Shown: positions 9,748-19,375 of the stretch, one piece after another
Position numbering within the stretch: position 1 is the stretch's first letter
Layout: each line of letters starts with the position of its first letter
Assembly: GCF_014203835.1 (NCBI RefSeq)
Contig: NZ_JACHJW010000001.1
Coordinates: 1,612,001-1,676,000, forward strand
Length of the DNA stretch: 64,000 bases
From: Micromonospora polyrhachis
Lineage (GTDB): Bacteria > Actinomycetota > Actinomycetes > Mycobacteriales > Micromonosporaceae
Direction of reading: 5' to 3'
Notes under the pieces: model-generated
Databases searched by the model: none
Seen by the model: the letters and a program-made list of their open reading frames with translations, nothing else
What the model was told of the DNA's origin: nothing
Position numbers and translations under genes: made by a program

Positions 9748-11676
9748 TCAGAGGTTCTCGTCGTCGTCGAAGGCGGGCCGGACCCCACGGGCGAACATGA
9801 TCTCGTCGTTGCTGGTCCCGGCGGCCACCATCGGCCACACCATCGCGTCCTTGCCCACCACAAAGTCGATCACGACCGGCGCGTCGTTGATCGCCATCGC
9901 GGCCTCGATGGTCTTGTCCACGTCGGCGGCGCTCTCGCAGCGCAGGCCGACGCAGCCCAGCGCCTCGGCGAGCTTGACGAAGTCCGGGATGCGGTGCTTG
10001 TGGGTGCCCAGCTCGGTGTTGGAGTAGCGCTCCCCGTAGAACAGGGTCTGCCACTGCCGCACCATGCCCAGGTTGCCGTTGTTGATCACGGCGATCTTGA
10101 CCGGGATGCCCTCCAGGGCACAGGTCGCCAGCTCCTGGTTGGTCATCTGGAAGCAGCCGTCGCCGTCGACCGCCCAGACGGTGGTCTCCGGCTTGCCGAC
10201 CTTGGCCCCCATGGCTGCCGGCACGGCGTAGCCCATCGTTCCGGCACCGCCGGAGTTGAGCCAGGTCTGCGGCTTCTCGTAGGAGATGAACTGCGAGGCC
10301 CACATCTGGTGCTGACCCACACCGGCCACGTAGATCGCGTCCGGCCCGACGATCTCGCCCAGCCGCTTGATCACGTACTGCGGGGCGAGGGTGCCGTCCG
10401 CCGGCTCCTCGTAGCCCAGCGGGTAACGGTCCCGCAGGTCGTTGAGCTGGCTCCACCAGTCGCCACGGTCGTTCGGTCCGGTGGCGGCCTGCTCCGCCGT
10501 CACCGCCGTGATCAGCTCCTCGATGACGTACCGGGCGTCGCCGACGATCGGCACGTCCACCGCCCGGTTCTTGCCGATCTCCGCCGGGTCGATGTCGGCG
10601 TGCACGATCGCGGCACCGGGCGCGAACGACTCGACCTGGCCGGTCACCCGGTCGTCGAACCGGGCCCCGAGCGCCACGATCAGGTCGGACTTCTGAAGGC
10701 CGTAGACCGCGGCCACCGTGCCGTGCATGCCGGGCATGCCCAGGTGCTGCGGGTGCGAGTCCGGGAACGCACCCCGGGCCATCAGCGTGGTGACCACCGG
10801 AACGCCGGTCAACTCGGCCAGCCGGCGCAGCGCCTCGGTGGCCCCGGCCTTGAGCACCCCACCCCCGACGTAGAGGACCGGCCGGCGCGCGGTGGTGATC
10901 AGGCGGGCCGCCTCACGGATCTGCTTGCCGTGCGGGTGCAGTGTCGGGCGGTAGCCGGGCAGGTCCAGCACCGGCGGCCAGTTGAACGTCGTCTTGGCCT
11001 GGAGCACGTCCTTGGGGATGTCGACCAGGACCGGGCCGGGACGGCCGGTGGCCGCCAGGTGGAACGCCTCGGCCAGGACCTGCGGGATCTCCTCGGGGGT
11101 ACGGATGAGGAAGTTGTGCTTGGTGATGGGCAGGGTGATCCCCTGGATGTCCGCCTCCTGGAAGGCGTCGGTGCCGATCATCGGGCGGGCCACCTGCCCG
11201 GTGATCGCCACGATCGGCACCGAGTCCATGTACGCGTCGGCGATCGGGGTCACCAGGTTGGTCGCGCCCGGACCGGAGGTGGCGATGCAGACACCCACCT
11301 TGCCGGTGGCCTGGGCGTAGCCGGTCGCCGCGTGCCCGGCCCCCTGCTCGTGCCGGACCAGGATGTGCCGCACCGACGAGTCGTACAGCGGGTCGTAGGC
11401 CGGCAGGATCGCCCCGCCCGGAATGCCGAACGCCACCTCGACGCCGAGCGCCTCGAGCGACCGCACGAGCGAACCCGCACCGGAGACCTGGAGCGGGCCC
11501 GTCGCCCGTACGGCTGGGGTCTGCGCCGCCGTCCCCGCGCTGGTGGCGGGGGTCGGCGCGGCGGTCGGATCGGGCTGGTTGCCGGAGGGGGCGGTGGTAC
11601 CGGCCCCCTCGGTGGCGACGCCCCGGTTCCGCCGGACGGAGTTGGCGAGTGTCTCAGGGGTGGGTCTGCTGGTCAT
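9748..11676 (-). CDS. ilvB: acetolactate synthase large (catalytic) subunit
   Basis: ThDP-dependent condensation of pyruvate to acetolactate, or of pyruvate with 2-oxobutyrate. The 642 residues include a non-conserved Pro/Ala/Thr-rich extension (~1-62) before the enzyme proper. Seen: [10 protein letters not shown], the catalytic Glu in [12 protein letters not shown], the FAD-domain region [10 protein letters not shown], and the ThDP motif [16 protein letters not shown] with its downstream NNGNLGMV. First gene of the ilvBNC operon. Its 245-bp leader has a promoter, a short leaderless ORF and a Rho-independent terminator (see separate entries), so attenuation is likely. Confidence 0.97.
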   Translation of the reverse strand: MTSRPTPETLANSVRRNRGVATEGAGTTAPSGNQPDPTAAPTPATSAGTAAQTPAVRATGPLQVSGAGSLVRSLEALGVEVAFGIPGGAILPAYDPLYDSSVRHILVRHEQGAGHAATGYAQATGKVGVCIATSGPGATNLVTPIADAYMDSVPIVAITGQVARPMIGTDAFQEADIQGITLPITKHNFLIRTPEEIPQVLAEAFHLAATGRPGPVLVDIPKDVLQAKTTFNWPPVLDLPGYRPTLHPHGKQIREAARLITTARRPVLYVGGGVLKAGATEALRRLAELTGVPVVTTLMARGAFPDSHPQHLGMPGMHGTVAAVYGLQKSDLIVALGARFDDRVTGQVESFAPGAAIVHADIDPAEIGKNRAVDVPIVGDARYVIEELITAVTAEQAATGPNDRGDWWSQLNDLRDRYPLGYEEPADGTLAPQYVIKRLGEIVGPDAIYVAGVGQHQMWASQFISYEKPQTWLNSGGAGTMGYAVPAAMGAKVGKPETTVWAVDGDGCFQMTNQELATCALEGIPVKIAVINNGNLGMVRQWQTLFYGERYSNTELGTHKHRIPDFVKLAEALGCVGLRCESAADVDKTIEAAMAINDAPVVIDFVVGKDAMVWPMVAAGTSNDEIMFARGVRPAFDDDENL

Positions 11677-11782
11677 GGCGATTCAGGCCTTCGGCTCGGG
11701 TCGGTGGTGGTTCTGTGGGTGCAACGCGGGCGTTCCGCCCGCCCCGATGCGGTGTGACGATGCCAGTAGCGGTGACGATGCC

Positions 11783-11844
11783 AATAAAAAAGACCCACGT
11801 GCAGATGCACGGGGTCAGCGCACTCTCGAAGAGGAGAGTGCGCT
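11783..11844 (-). promoter_or_regulatory. attenuator-like leader in front of ilvB
   Basis: Read on the minus strand: a perfect 11-bp hairpin (AGCGCACTCTC / GAGAGTGCGCT, 11817-11844), then a second hairpin (GACCC-CGTGCA pairing with TGCACG-T-GGGTC, 11791-11815), then TTTTTTATT (11783-11790). The second hairpin plus U-run is an intrinsic terminator 107 bases before the ilvB ATG, in front of the gene it would switch off. A T-run is unusual for this GC-rich genome. It fits transcription attenuation of a branched-chain operon. Confidence 0.75.
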
Positions 11845-11879
11845 CAGGGAAGTACTCGGAACGACCTGGTCGGTGACAT
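11844..11879 (-). CDS. putative ilvB leader peptide (11 aa)
   Basis: Short ORF MSPTRSFRVLP whose TGA stop overlaps the first base of the 11-bp leader hairpin. It has no ribosome-binding site, but the ATG lies seven bases after a candidate -10 box, so it would be translated from a leaderless mRNA. Val-Leu-Pro just before the stop could let ribosome stalling report branched-chain charging. The content of Val/Leu/Ile is low for a classic leader peptide, so this remains a candidate. Confidence 0.5.
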   Translation of the reverse strand: MSPTRSFRVLP

Positions 11880-11915
11880 GGGGCTAAGCCTGACGCATCT
11901 CACGCGATGAGTCAA
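11880..11915 (-). promoter_or_regulatory. candidate ilvB promoter
   Basis: TTGACT (11910-11915, minus strand), 17-bp spacer, CAGGCT (11887-11892), then seven bases to the A of the leader ORF at 11879. The -35 is strong; the -10 matches only the A and final T of TANNNT. It sits directly downstream of the GGDEF-EAL gene stop. Confidence 0.55.
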
Positions 11916-11921
11916 CTGATC

Positions 11922-14354
11922 TCACATCCTGGGCGGAAAAAGTCGCTGACCTGCGTCACCCTCCGGGTCGGCGGACGCCGACTGACCGCCCGAGGCGGTC
12001 TGGGCCGCGGTCATCCCGGCCGGCTGGTCCGGCGGTGTCCGAGTCGCCCCGTTCGGCGGGTCGGCGTGCTCCCACAGGTCGTCCGGCCCTTCGGAAAGCT
12101 GTCCCATCCGGGGCATCGGCACCGCCCGCGCGGCCGGCGAGGTCGCCGCCTCCAGCATCGCCTCCAGGTGTTCGGCCGGCACCCCCCAACCGAACAACTG
12201 GCCCTGGCCGAACCGGCAACCCGCACCGACGACCACGGCCAACTCCGTCGGGTTGGTCACCCCCTCGGCGATCACCTCCAACCCCAACTGGTGTCCGAGT
12301 CGCATCACCACGTCGACCATCGGGGCGAAGGGTCGACCGGGACGGGCCGGCGGGCGGTTCGCCCGAGGCTCCCGTTCCGCCACCAGACTGTGGTCGATCT
12401 TGAGAATGTCGATCGGCAGCCGATGCAACTGCCCCAGGGACGAATAGCCCGCCCCGAAATCGTCCAGGGCGATCCGTACCCCGGTCCGCCGCAACGCGGT
12501 CAGCCGGCGGATCAGCTCGTCCAGGTCGGTCGCCACCGCGTGCTCGGTGATCTCCAGGACGAGTCGCTGCGGGGGGACCCGGTGTGCCTGCAGCGCCTCG
12601 GCCACCTGCACCACGTACTCCGGGGCGTGCAACTCACGAGGAGAGACGTTGACCGACACCCAGACGTCGTGCCCGTCGGCCAGCCACAGGGACAACTGGT
12701 GGCAGGCCTGATGCAGCACCCAGCCGCCCAGCTTCGCGATCATCCCGCACTCCTCGGCGAGCGGGATGAACTCGTCGGGACGTACCCGGCCCAGCTCCGG
12801 GTGACTCCAGCGCAGCAGCGCCTCCGCACCGACCGGACGTACCGACGGCACCGCCACCACCGGCTGGAAGACCAGGCGCAGCTCGTCGCGCTCGATCGCC
12901 CCGCGCAGCTCGTGCTCCAACGTCGTACGCCGGCGCAGTAGTTGGTCGTAGGCGACGTCGTAGCGTTCGACCCGGTTCTTGCCGCGCTGCTTGGCGTAGC
13001 GCAGGGCGAGATCGGCGTTGCGCAGCAGCGTCTCGACGTCCGGTGCCGCCCCATCGTTGGTCATACCGATGCTGACCGACAGGAAGATCTGCCCCTCCGG
13101 CTGGTCGTACGGCTGGCTCAGCACGGCGAGCAGGCGCTCGGCGGCCCGCTGCGCCTCCGGTGGCCGGGCCCGCATGAGTACGGCGAACTCGTCACCGCCG
13201 AGCCGCGCGGCCACGTCACCGGGGCGCAGGTTGCCGCGCAGCCGCTGCCCCACCTCCACCAGCACCGCGTCCCCGACGTCGTGCCCGCGCATGTCGTTGA
13301 CGTGCTTGAACCCGTCAAGATCCAATCCGAGCAGCGCCCGGGGAACACCGGGTGCCTCGTTGTGCAGGGACCGCAGCAGGCCGCGTCGGTTGGCCAACCC
13401 GGTCAGTGGGTCGGTGTGCGCCAGTTCGCGGAAGTGCGCCTCCCGCTCGACCAGTCGGCTGGCGTAGCCCCGGACGTCCCGCAGGGCGAAGTACTGCCGG
13501 GCCACCAGCGCGAAACCCTCCATGCTGCCGGCGACGATGCCGAAGATGTCGAAGGTGCCGCCGCGCAGCAGGTGGTAGATGGCGGAGACGGCCATCGCCG
13601 CCATCGGCAGTACGGCGTAGCCGCTGGCACCCCGCATCACGTCGAAGTCGACCGGGCCGGGGATGTTGTCACCGACCTTGCCGGCCAACATGATCAGCAA
13701 CAGCCCGACCGGCAGTACGGCGGCACCGGTCACCGCCGTACCCGCTCCGCCCTGGCAGACGCCGGTCGCGAACGTCAGGCCGGCACCGGCCACCAGGGTG
13801 ACGCCGGAGGCGAGCAGCACCATTCCGGAGCGGGGCCGCGACGACCGGATCACGACGATCGCGGCCAGCCCGACGATCTCCGCCGCCGTCATGGTGGCCA
13901 GCAGGGTGGGGGTGCAGCCGATCGGGGTGGCGTCGCCGAACAGCCGGGTCGGTTCGGAGAGCAGGACCCACCCGACGAACCACAGCGCGCTGGCGATCAC
14001 CAGCCCGTCGAGGACGGTGCGTACCGCCGCGGCCGGGGTGTCGGCAACGCCCGGCAGCCGCAGCAGACCGGCGCAGAGCACCAGCCCGCTCACCGTCAAC
14101 CCGATCGCCACCACCATGCTGAGCGAACCGCGTTGCGACTGCTGCTCGCCCCACCCTCCGGCGCCGAGCAGCATCCCGGTGAACCCGACGACCACGCTGA
14201 GGGTGACCAGCCCACCGCCGATGGCCAGCAGCCGGCGGGCGGGCAGCAGCCGCCCGGTCGGCCGGCGGGCCAAGGCGATCAGTGTGCCCGCGCCCAAGAT
14301 CGCCGCGAGAGCGCTCACAGCCGCGCCAGCCACCATGCCCGAGGGGAGTTGCAC
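11922..14354 (-). CDS. membrane GGDEF-EAL c-di-GMP protein
   Basis: Bifunctional-type c-di-GMP turnover protein, 810 residues. Residues ~1-290 hold about eight hydrophobic segments (a MASE-like membrane sensor). GGDEF follows (~315-470), with the active motif in [14 protein letters not shown] follows (~485-745), with GAEALLRW, the metal-binding DDFGAGYSS and KIDHSLV loops, and IAEGVTN. Both catalytic motifs look intact, so synthesis, hydrolysis or both are possible. The C-terminal ~60 residues are Pro/Gly-rich. A second GGDEF-EAL protein lies at 48192. Its start faces ilvD across 178 bp. Confidence 0.93.
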   Translation of the reverse strand: MQLPSGMVAGAAVSALAAILGAGTLIALARRPTGRLLPARRLLAIGGGLVTLSVVVGFTGMLLGAGGWGEQQSQRGSLSMVVAIGLTVSGLVLCAGLLRLPGVADTPAAAVRTVLDGLVIASALWFVGWVLLSEPTRLFGDATPIGCTPTLLATMTAAEIVGLAAIVVIRSSRPRSGMVLLASGVTLVAGAGLTFATGVCQGGAGTAVTGAAVLPVGLLLIMLAGKVGDNIPGPVDFDVMRGASGYAVLPMAAMAVSAIYHLLRGGTFDIFGIVAGSMEGFALVARQYFALRDVRGYASRLVEREAHFRELAHTDPLTGLANRRGLLRSLHNEAPGVPRALLGLDLDGFKHVNDMRGHDVGDAVLVEVGQRLRGNLRPGDVAARLGGDEFAVLMRARPPEAQRAAERLLAVLSQPYDQPEGQIFLSVSIGMTNDGAAPDVETLLRNADLALRYAKQRGKNRVERYDVAYDQLLRRRTTLEHELRGAIERDELRLVFQPVVAVPSVRPVGAEALLRWSHPELGRVRPDEFIPLAEECGMIAKLGGWVLHQACHQLSLWLADGHDVWVSVNVSPRELHAPEYVVQVAEALQAHRVPPQRLVLEITEHAVATDLDELIRRLTALRRTGVRIALDDFGAGYSSLGQLHRLPIDILKIDHSLVAEREPRANRPPARPGRPFAPMVDVVMRLGHQLGLEVIAEGVTNPTELAVVVGAGCRFGQGQLFGWGVPAEHLEAMLEAATSPAARAVPMPRMGQLSEGPDDLWEHADPPNGATRTPPDQPAGMTAAQTASGGQSASADPEGDAGQRLFPPRM

Positions 14355-14406
14355 GCATCAACTTTGCCGGATCCAGCCCGCGCGTGGGGGACCGGGTATC
14401 CGGCGA

Positions 14407-14472
14407 GTTCTCGCACCAGATGTCCGGGGGTTCTCGTACCAGTTGCCCGGGGTTCTCGTACCAGTTGTCCCG
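14407..14472. repeat. three 22-23 bp tandem repeats upstream of ilvD
   Basis: Three units of GTTCTCGYACCAGWTGYCC begin at 14407, 14430 and 14452 in the divergent gap between the GGDEF-EAL gene and ilvD. Spacing is close to two helical turns, which would put repeated binding sites on one face of the DNA. They may be operators for ilvD; this is inference. Confidence 0.6.
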
Positions 14473-14532
14473 ATGGATGGACGGGCGCGCTGCGGTTCGT
14501 CGACGACCGTGCCGTGGTGCCACACTTGTCGG

Positions 14533-16380
14533 ATGCCTGACCTGCGGTCAAAGACCTCCACGCACGGCCGGACGATGGCCGGGGCCCGCGCACTGTGGCG
14601 GGCCACCGGGATGACCGACGACGACTTCGGCAAGCCCATCGTCGCCATCGCCAACAGCTTCACCCAGTTCGTACCCGGGCATGTGCACCTCAAGGACCTC
14701 GGCGGGCTGGTGGCCGACGCGGTGGCCGACGCCGGCGGGGTCGGTCGGGAGTTCAACACCATCGCCGTGGACGACGGCATCGCCATGGGCCACGGCGGCA
14801 TGCTCTACTCGCTGCCCAGTCGCGAGCTGATCGCCGACGCCGTGGAATACATGGTCAACGCGCACTGCGCCGACGCGCTGGTCTGCATCTCCAACTGCGA
14901 CAAGATCACGCCGGGCATGCTGCTGGCCGCGCTGCGGCTCAACATCCCCACCATCTTCGTCTCCGGCGGCCCGATGGAGGCCGGCAAGACGGTGGCGATC
15001 GAGGGCGTCGTCCACGACAAGATCGACCTGATCGACGCCATGACCGCCGCCGCCAACAACGCGGTCACCGAGGCGCAGCTCGACACCATCGAACGCTCGG
15101 CCTGCCCGACCTGCGGATCGTGCTCGGGCATGTTCACCGCCAACTCGATGAACTGCCTCGCCGAGGCGATCGGCCTGGCGCTGCCCGGCAACGGGTCGGC
15201 CCTGGCCACCCACGCCGCGCGCAAGTCGCTCTTCGTCGAGGCCGGACGCACCATCGTGGAGATCGCCAAGCGCTGGTACGACGGTGACGACGCCTCCGTA
15301 CTACCCCGGTCGATCGCCAGCCGCTCCGCCTTCGAGAACGCCGTCGCGCTCGACGTGGCCATGGGCGGCTCCACCAACACCGTGCTGCACCTGCTGGCCG
15401 CCGCCCGGGAAGCAGAGCTCGACTTCGGCGTCGCCGACATCGACGCCATCTCCCGCCGGGTGCCATGCCTGGCCAAGGTGGCACCGAACAGCCCGAAATA
15501 CCACATGGAGGACGTACACCGGGCCGGCGGCATCCCCGCTCTCCTCGGTGAGCTGGACCGGGCCGGGCTGCTGCACCGGGACGTGCAGTCGGTGCACTCC
15601 CCCACCCTGGAGAAGTGGCTGGCCGACTGGGACATCCGGAGCGGATCGGCCACCCCGGCGGCGATCGAGTTGTTCCACGCCGCCCCGGGCGGGGTACGCA
15701 CCACCGAAGCCTTCTCCACCACCAACCGGTGGGCCACCCTGGACACCGACGCCGCCGAGGGCTGCATCCGGGACAGGGCGCACGCGTACACCGCCGACGG
15801 TGGGCTGGCCATCCTGCACGGCAACCTCGCCCCGGACGGCTGCGTGGTCAAGACCGCCGGTGTGCCCGAGGAGGTGTGGCGGTTCACCGGCCCAGCCAAG
15901 GTGTACGAGTCGCAGGAGGCCGCGGTCGAGGCGATCCTCGGCAAGCAGGTCGTCGCCGGGGACGTGGTAGTGATCCGCTACGAGGGCCCCAAGGGCGGGC
16001 CGGGCATGCAGGAGATGCTCTACCCCACCTCGTTCCTCAAGGGACGCGGCCTCGGTCGGGCCTGCGCCCTGATCACCGACGGCCGGTTCTCCGGCGGCAC
16101 CTCCGGCCTCTCCATCGGGCACGTCTCCCCGGAGGCGGCCGGCGGTGGGCTGATCGCCCTGGTCGAGGAGGGCGACGAGATCGTCATCGACATCCCGGGC
16201 CGGTCGATCGAACTGAACGTGCCCGAGGACGTGCTGGACGCCCGGCGGATCGCCCAGGAGAAGCGGGACCGCCCGTACACGCCGGTGGACCGGCAGCGGC
16301 CCGTCTCCGCCGCCCTGCGCGCGTACGCCTCGATGGCCACCTCGGCCAGCGACGGCGCGTACCGCCGCGTCCCGGAGTGA
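14533..16380 (+). CDS. ilvD: dihydroxy-acid dehydratase
   Basis: Dehydrates 2,3-dihydroxy-3-methyl acids to 2-oxo acids in valine and isoleucine synthesis; Fe-S dependent. 615 residues, normal length. The start [26 protein letters not shown] is the conserved N-terminus, so the ATG at 14533 is used although the frame stays open upstream. Cluster-binding cysteines lie in SNCDKITPG and in the [11 protein letters not shown] stretch (~residues 193-203); GRFSGGTSG is near the C-terminus. It is monocistronic, diverges from the GGDEF-EAL gene, and is followed immediately by an interspersed repeat that may act as terminator. Confidence 0.98.
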   Translation: MPDLRSKTSTHGRTMAGARALWRATGMTDDDFGKPIVAIANSFTQFVPGHVHLKDLGGLVADAVADAGGVGREFNTIAVDDGIAMGHGGMLYSLPSRELIADAVEYMVNAHCADALVCISNCDKITPGMLLAALRLNIPTIFVSGGPMEAGKTVAIEGVVHDKIDLIDAMTAAANNAVTEAQLDTIERSACPTCGSCSGMFTANSMNCLAEAIGLALPGNGSALATHAARKSLFVEAGRTIVEIAKRWYDGDDASVLPRSIASRSAFENAVALDVAMGGSTNTVLHLLAAAREAELDFGVADIDAISRRVPCLAKVAPNSPKYHMEDVHRAGGIPALLGELDRAGLLHRDVQSVHSPTLEKWLADWDIRSGSATPAAIELFHAAPGGVRTTEAFSTTNRWATLDTDAAEGCIRDRAHAYTADGGLAILHGNLAPDGCVVKTAGVPEEVWRFTGPAKVYESQEAAVEAILGKQVVAGDVVVIRYEGPKGGPGMQEMLYPTSFLKGRGLGRACALITDGRFSGGTSGLSIGHVSPEAAGGGLIALVEEGDEIVIDIPGRSIELNVPEDVLDARRIAQEKRDRPYTPVDRQRPVSAALRAYASMATSASDGAYRRVPE

Positions 16381-16438
16381 TGTTAGGAAACGGCCCCTTC
16401 CTGTGCAAAGAGCGATAGGAAGGGGGCCCTTCCCAACA
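16381..16438. repeat. interspersed inverted repeat, copy 1 (terminator-like)
   Basis: Begins right after the ilvD stop: TGTTAGGAAACGG-CCCCTTCCT, ~12-base centre GTGCAAAGAGCG, ATAGGAAGG-GGGCCCTTCCCAACA. The two ends are inverted repeats. A diverged second copy is at 26572-26626. The placement downstream of genes suggests a mobile or REP-like element used as terminator. Confidence 0.7.
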
Positions 16439-16541
16439 CCCTCAGTCAGTACGGGCCAGTCACGCCAGATCACGGAGCAGCACCACACCACAGGCAAGGA
16501 TGAACCCTAGGACGACCAGGCCGATCCGCAGCCAGGGCACG

Positions 16542-16862
16542 TCACGAGCCGGCTTCACACCGATGGAGACCGACCCCGAGGCTTCCACCCATGATTAGGC
16601 AGCTGATGATGGCCAGAATCCGGTATCCCCAGCTCTCCTCAGACCACCAGGTAAATGCTCCGAACAGGGCTGCGGCGAGAAAGAGCGAGCTCAGCCCGAT
16701 CAAGGGGTAGGCGAGTTGCCACCGCCACCAGGCGTGGTCAGCACCGCGCGGGTAAGCGGTTACTGGACGATGTCGTCGGTCATGTTCCCCTTCGGCAGCC
16801 GGCTGGTGTCGATACGGCTTGGGTTCCGGTAACCGGGCAACCTCTGCTCCCGCCTCGATCAT
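16542..16862 (-). CDS. small membrane protein, unknown
   Basis: 106 residues with no recognised family. A charged N-terminal half (~1-45) is followed by two hydrophobic segments (~50-70, LAYPLIGLSSLFLAAALFGAF; ~78-95, ILAIISCLIMGGSLGVG) and a short cytoplasmic tail. GC skew by codon position is weaker than in the neighbours. It stands alone between the repeat after ilvD and the DUF4185 gene. Coding status is probable, not certain. Confidence 0.45.
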   Translation of the reverse strand: MIEAGAEVARLPEPKPYRHQPAAEGEHDRRHRPVTAYPRGADHAWWRWQLAYPLIGLSSLFLAAALFGAFTWWSEESWGYRILAIISCLIMGGSLGVGLHRCEAGS

Positions 16863-16960
16863 CGCAATCGAACCTGCGATCGCTTTGAAGGTGGCCTCGG
16901 CATCTCCGAACGACCATAATCACTACCGTCGATGACACCTGCCTACTGGAGGGGTTGCTC

Positions 16961-18079
16961 ATGACACTCGCCCGTCGCTCGTTCCTCGGAAAGATCGCCA
17001 TCGCCGGCGCGGCCGGAGCGGTCGCACCATTCCTGCTCCGCCCCGGCACCGCCCAGGCCGCGACCTGGAAGAAGCGCCTCACCGGCACGGACCTCGACAC
17101 CAACAGCCGGTGGCAGGTCGCGGGCACCGACCTCGGCATCCCGTACGTGCTGGAGAACGGCTCGATCGGCTACCTCTTCGGCGACACGTTCAACACCCCG
17201 TGGCCGGAGGGCCCACCGCTGCCCAACGACTGGCGGTCACCGGTGATGCTGCGCTCCAACATCCACCCGGGTGCACCCGGCGGGGTCGTCTTCGACAGCG
17301 CGGCCCGGGTAGCCGGCAACGGCCGCGCCCCGGAGCTGATGCACAACGGCCACAACGGGATCGGCATCGACGGCCTCTGGGAGGTCACCGTCATCCCCAA
17401 CGACGGCATCAGCTTCCCGGAGACCGGCCGCCAACTAATCTCGTACATGAGCATCGAGAACTGGAACTCCGCCGGACCAGCCGGGCCGCACTGGAAGTCG
17501 CGCTACGCCGGTCTGGCCTTCTCCGACAACGGCAACGACTTCATCCGTACGTCGTTGAAGTGGTGGAACACCGGCGACAACACCGACCCGTTCCAGATGT
17601 GGACGATGCAGCGCCACGGCGACTGGGTGTACGTCTTCTCGGTCCGCTCCGGTCGCCAGGACGGCCCGATGATGCTGCGCCGGGTCCGCTGGGACCGGTT
17701 GTTCTACCCCGAGTCGTACGAGGGTTGGGGTTGGAACGGCAGCAACTGGGGCTGGGGCCGACCGTGCACCCCGATCCTGACCGGCCGCTTCGGCGAACCC
17801 TCGGTACGGCGGCTCAGCGACGGCACCTGGGCGATGGCGTACCTCAACTGCGCTACCGGTTGCATCGTCACCCGTACGGCCGCCGGGCCGGACCAGGTCT
17901 GGACGGGCGAGAAGATCCAGGTCACCCCGTGGCAGGAGCCTGGACTGTACGGCGGTTTCATCCACCCCTGGTCCACAACCGGCGCGAACAACCTGCACTT
18001 GATGGTCTCCAAGTGGACCAAGACCCTCGACAACCGGAGCACCGCCTACCACATGAGCCAGTTCGTCGGCTCGCTGTAA
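16961..18079 (+). CDS. Tat-secreted DUF4185 protein
   Basis: 372 residues. The N-terminus MTLARRSFLGKIAIAGAAG carries a twin-arginine motif (RRSFLGK) and an AQA-type cleavage site near residue 34, so the protein is probably exported folded. The rest matches DUF4185: GSIGYLFGDTF, a MLRSN segment, many Trp/Gly-rich turns and a five-bladed-propeller-like pattern. Such proteins are often cell-surface or glycan-associated, but no activity is established. The ATG at 16961 is preferred over the upstream TTG because it sits directly before the Tat motif. No obvious partner. Confidence 0.8.
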   Translation: MTLARRSFLGKIAIAGAAGAVAPFLLRPGTAQAATWKKRLTGTDLDTNSRWQVAGTDLGIPYVLENGSIGYLFGDTFNTPWPEGPPLPNDWRSPVMLRSNIHPGAPGGVVFDSAARVAGNGRAPELMHNGHNGIGIDGLWEVTVIPNDGISFPETGRQLISYMSIENWNSAGPAGPHWKSRYAGLAFSDNGNDFIRTSLKWWNTGDNTDPFQMWTMQRHGDWVYVFSVRSGRQDGPMMLRRVRWDRLFYPESYEGWGWNGSNWGWGRPCTPILTGRFGEPSVRRLSDGTWAMAYLNCATGCIVTRTAAGPDQVWTGEKIQVTPWQEPGLYGGFIHPWSTTGANNLHLMVSKWTKTLDNRSTAYHMSQFVGSL

Positions 18080-18113
18080 CGCTCACCTCGGCTGCACGAT
18101 TCGGTGGACGCTG

Positions 18114-18335
18114 CTAGCAGGAGTTGACCTTCGCAAGCAACTGGGGGTGGTGGAACCAGTCAGCGTCGAGTCGGAGGCCGGTCAACGATTCGACGGTGAC
18201 CATCGCGGTTTCCCAGTCCGGCGACGGGCCCCGATGGGTTCCTGACATCGCACGATCATGAAGCTCGCACATCGCATCGAGGTGGTCGGTCAGGGCTTCC
18301 AGGTCGGCACCCCACCTGTGCAGCGGGCTCAGCAC
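18114..18335 (-). CDS. small hypothetical protein, possibly a fragment
   Basis: 73 residues from a GTG (MLSPLHRWGADLEALTDHLDAM...). The composition (VESLTGLRLDADWFHHPQLLAKV) looks protein-like. The frame stays open upstream to a stop near 18400 with more plausible sequence (NGLVNELD) but no start codon, so this may be a decayed or mis-started gene. No family recognised. Confidence 0.35.
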   Translation of the reverse strand: MLSPLHRWGADLEALTDHLDAMCELHDRAMSGTHRGPSPDWETAMVTVESLTGLRLDADWFHHPQLLAKVNSC

Positions 18336-18481
18336 GTCCAGCTCATTGACCAGCCCGTTACCGCTTTCAGGTCTACTTACCCTGTCCCCCTGCGAGATCC
18401 CTCAACGCCTCCGGCCTGACATGAAGCGCGTGTCGGTGGCTGAGATTGGTGCGCGAATTCGCCGGCCGACCAGCAAAATGA

Positions 18482-19045
18482 TCAAGGCCGGGGTGGCGTG
18501 ACGGTGGTTGGTCCGTACGACCTCACGCTACCGGCGATCGCCGCAGTGATCGCCGTCAGGACGCCGAAGATGATCGCCAGCCCTATGGCAATGCCGTCGC
18601 CCCCGTCGAAGCCGAAGACGAACTTGAGCTGAGCACTGACGGCCGTGCCCCACAGCACCGGCGCCGTCACGAAGATTGCCACTACGTAGAGCACGCAGAG
18701 CACGCACAGTGCCCACGCGCCGAAAATCATGCGGGCGAACGTGAACCCCGCTGCGACCAACAGCAACCCGGCGCCGACGACGCCACCGAGCACGTTCACC
18801 AACACCAGGCTGGACCAGCGACCGGCCGGCGCGCTGGCGTAGACGACGTTGTAGAGCGCGAACCAGACAAACATGCCAGCGGTGAGCAGCGCCAGAATGC
18901 CGGCAATCACCGCCGTCGGGGCGTTTGCCCTCGGCCTGGGCGGCATCGCCAACAGGCTCGGCCCGCCACCCCACGCCGCGGGTCCGCCCGCCATCGGCGG
19001 CTGACCATGCTGAGGAAGCCTGGGCTGCGATGGATTCGGCTGCAT
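18482..19045 (-). CDS. four-helix membrane protein, unknown
   Basis: 187 residues. A Pro/Gln/Gly-rich cytoplasmic N-terminus (~1-42) precedes four hydrophobic segments (~45-68, 78-103, 108-130, 150-172). This layout resembles DUF4190-like or 'proline-rich membrane' proteins common in actinomycetes, but I assign no family. Downstream is 146 bp of unassigned sequence. Confidence 0.6.
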   Translation of the reverse strand: MQPNPSQPRLPQHGQPPMAGGPAAWGGGPSLLAMPPRPRANAPTAVIAGILALLTAGMFVWFALYNVVYASAPAGRWSSLVLVNVLGGVVGAGLLLVAAGFTFARMIFGAWALCVLCVLYVVAIFVTAPVLWGTAVSAQLKFVFGFDGGDGIAIGLAIIFGVLTAITAAIAGSVRSYGPTTVTPPRP

Positions 19046-19375
19046 CCGTACTCCTCGCGCGTTTCGGCGACTCGACCTGCCGCCCGCTGTGATCGCCGAT
19101 CATCGTAGCGACAGGTATCGAATGGCGGCCGGTGGTGACAGCAAGCGGCAATGCGCAGCATCAGCGCGAGCCCATCCATCGCGAACCCATCCCGTGCGAA
19201 CCCACTCAGCGCGACTGAGGGACGTAGCCCCTGACCAGGTGCGCGAGAACGGCCTCGGCGAGCATCACGCCACCCCCAGCCACTTAATGCAAGAAAGGGC
19301 GCATCCGTTGCTGCCGGAACAGCTACCAGCGCAGCAACGGATGCGTACCAAGGGAGGCTGCCTCGCGGCTCAGCG
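19046..19375. other. 330-bp gap with degenerate short repeats and a terminator
   Basis: Contains three loose copies of GCGARCCCAYCC around 19164-19215 and the hairpin at 19300-19345. No convincing gene or RNA was seen. Confidence 0.5.
19300..19345. terminator. hairpin terminator after alpha/beta hydrolase
   Basis: Perfect 15-bp stem CGCATCCGTTGCTGC / GCAGCAACGGATGCG with a 16-base loop, 30 bp past the hydrolase stop (19376). Confidence 0.7.

Noticed and set aside
11783-11921. T-box riboswitch in the ilvB leader
   Set aside because: No T-box sequence (TGGnACCGCG-like) or Stem I features seen; hairpins plus a short ORF fit peptide-based attenuation better.
13663-14532. N-terminal extension of ilvD by ~290 codons
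   Set aside because: It overlaps the GGDEF-EAL gene on the other strand, and the conserved IlvD N-terminus begins at 14533.
19046-19375. Gene in the 330-bp gap before the alpha/beta hydrolase
   Set aside because: Open frames there lack start signals and protein-like composition; only loose repeats and a terminator hairpin are visible.
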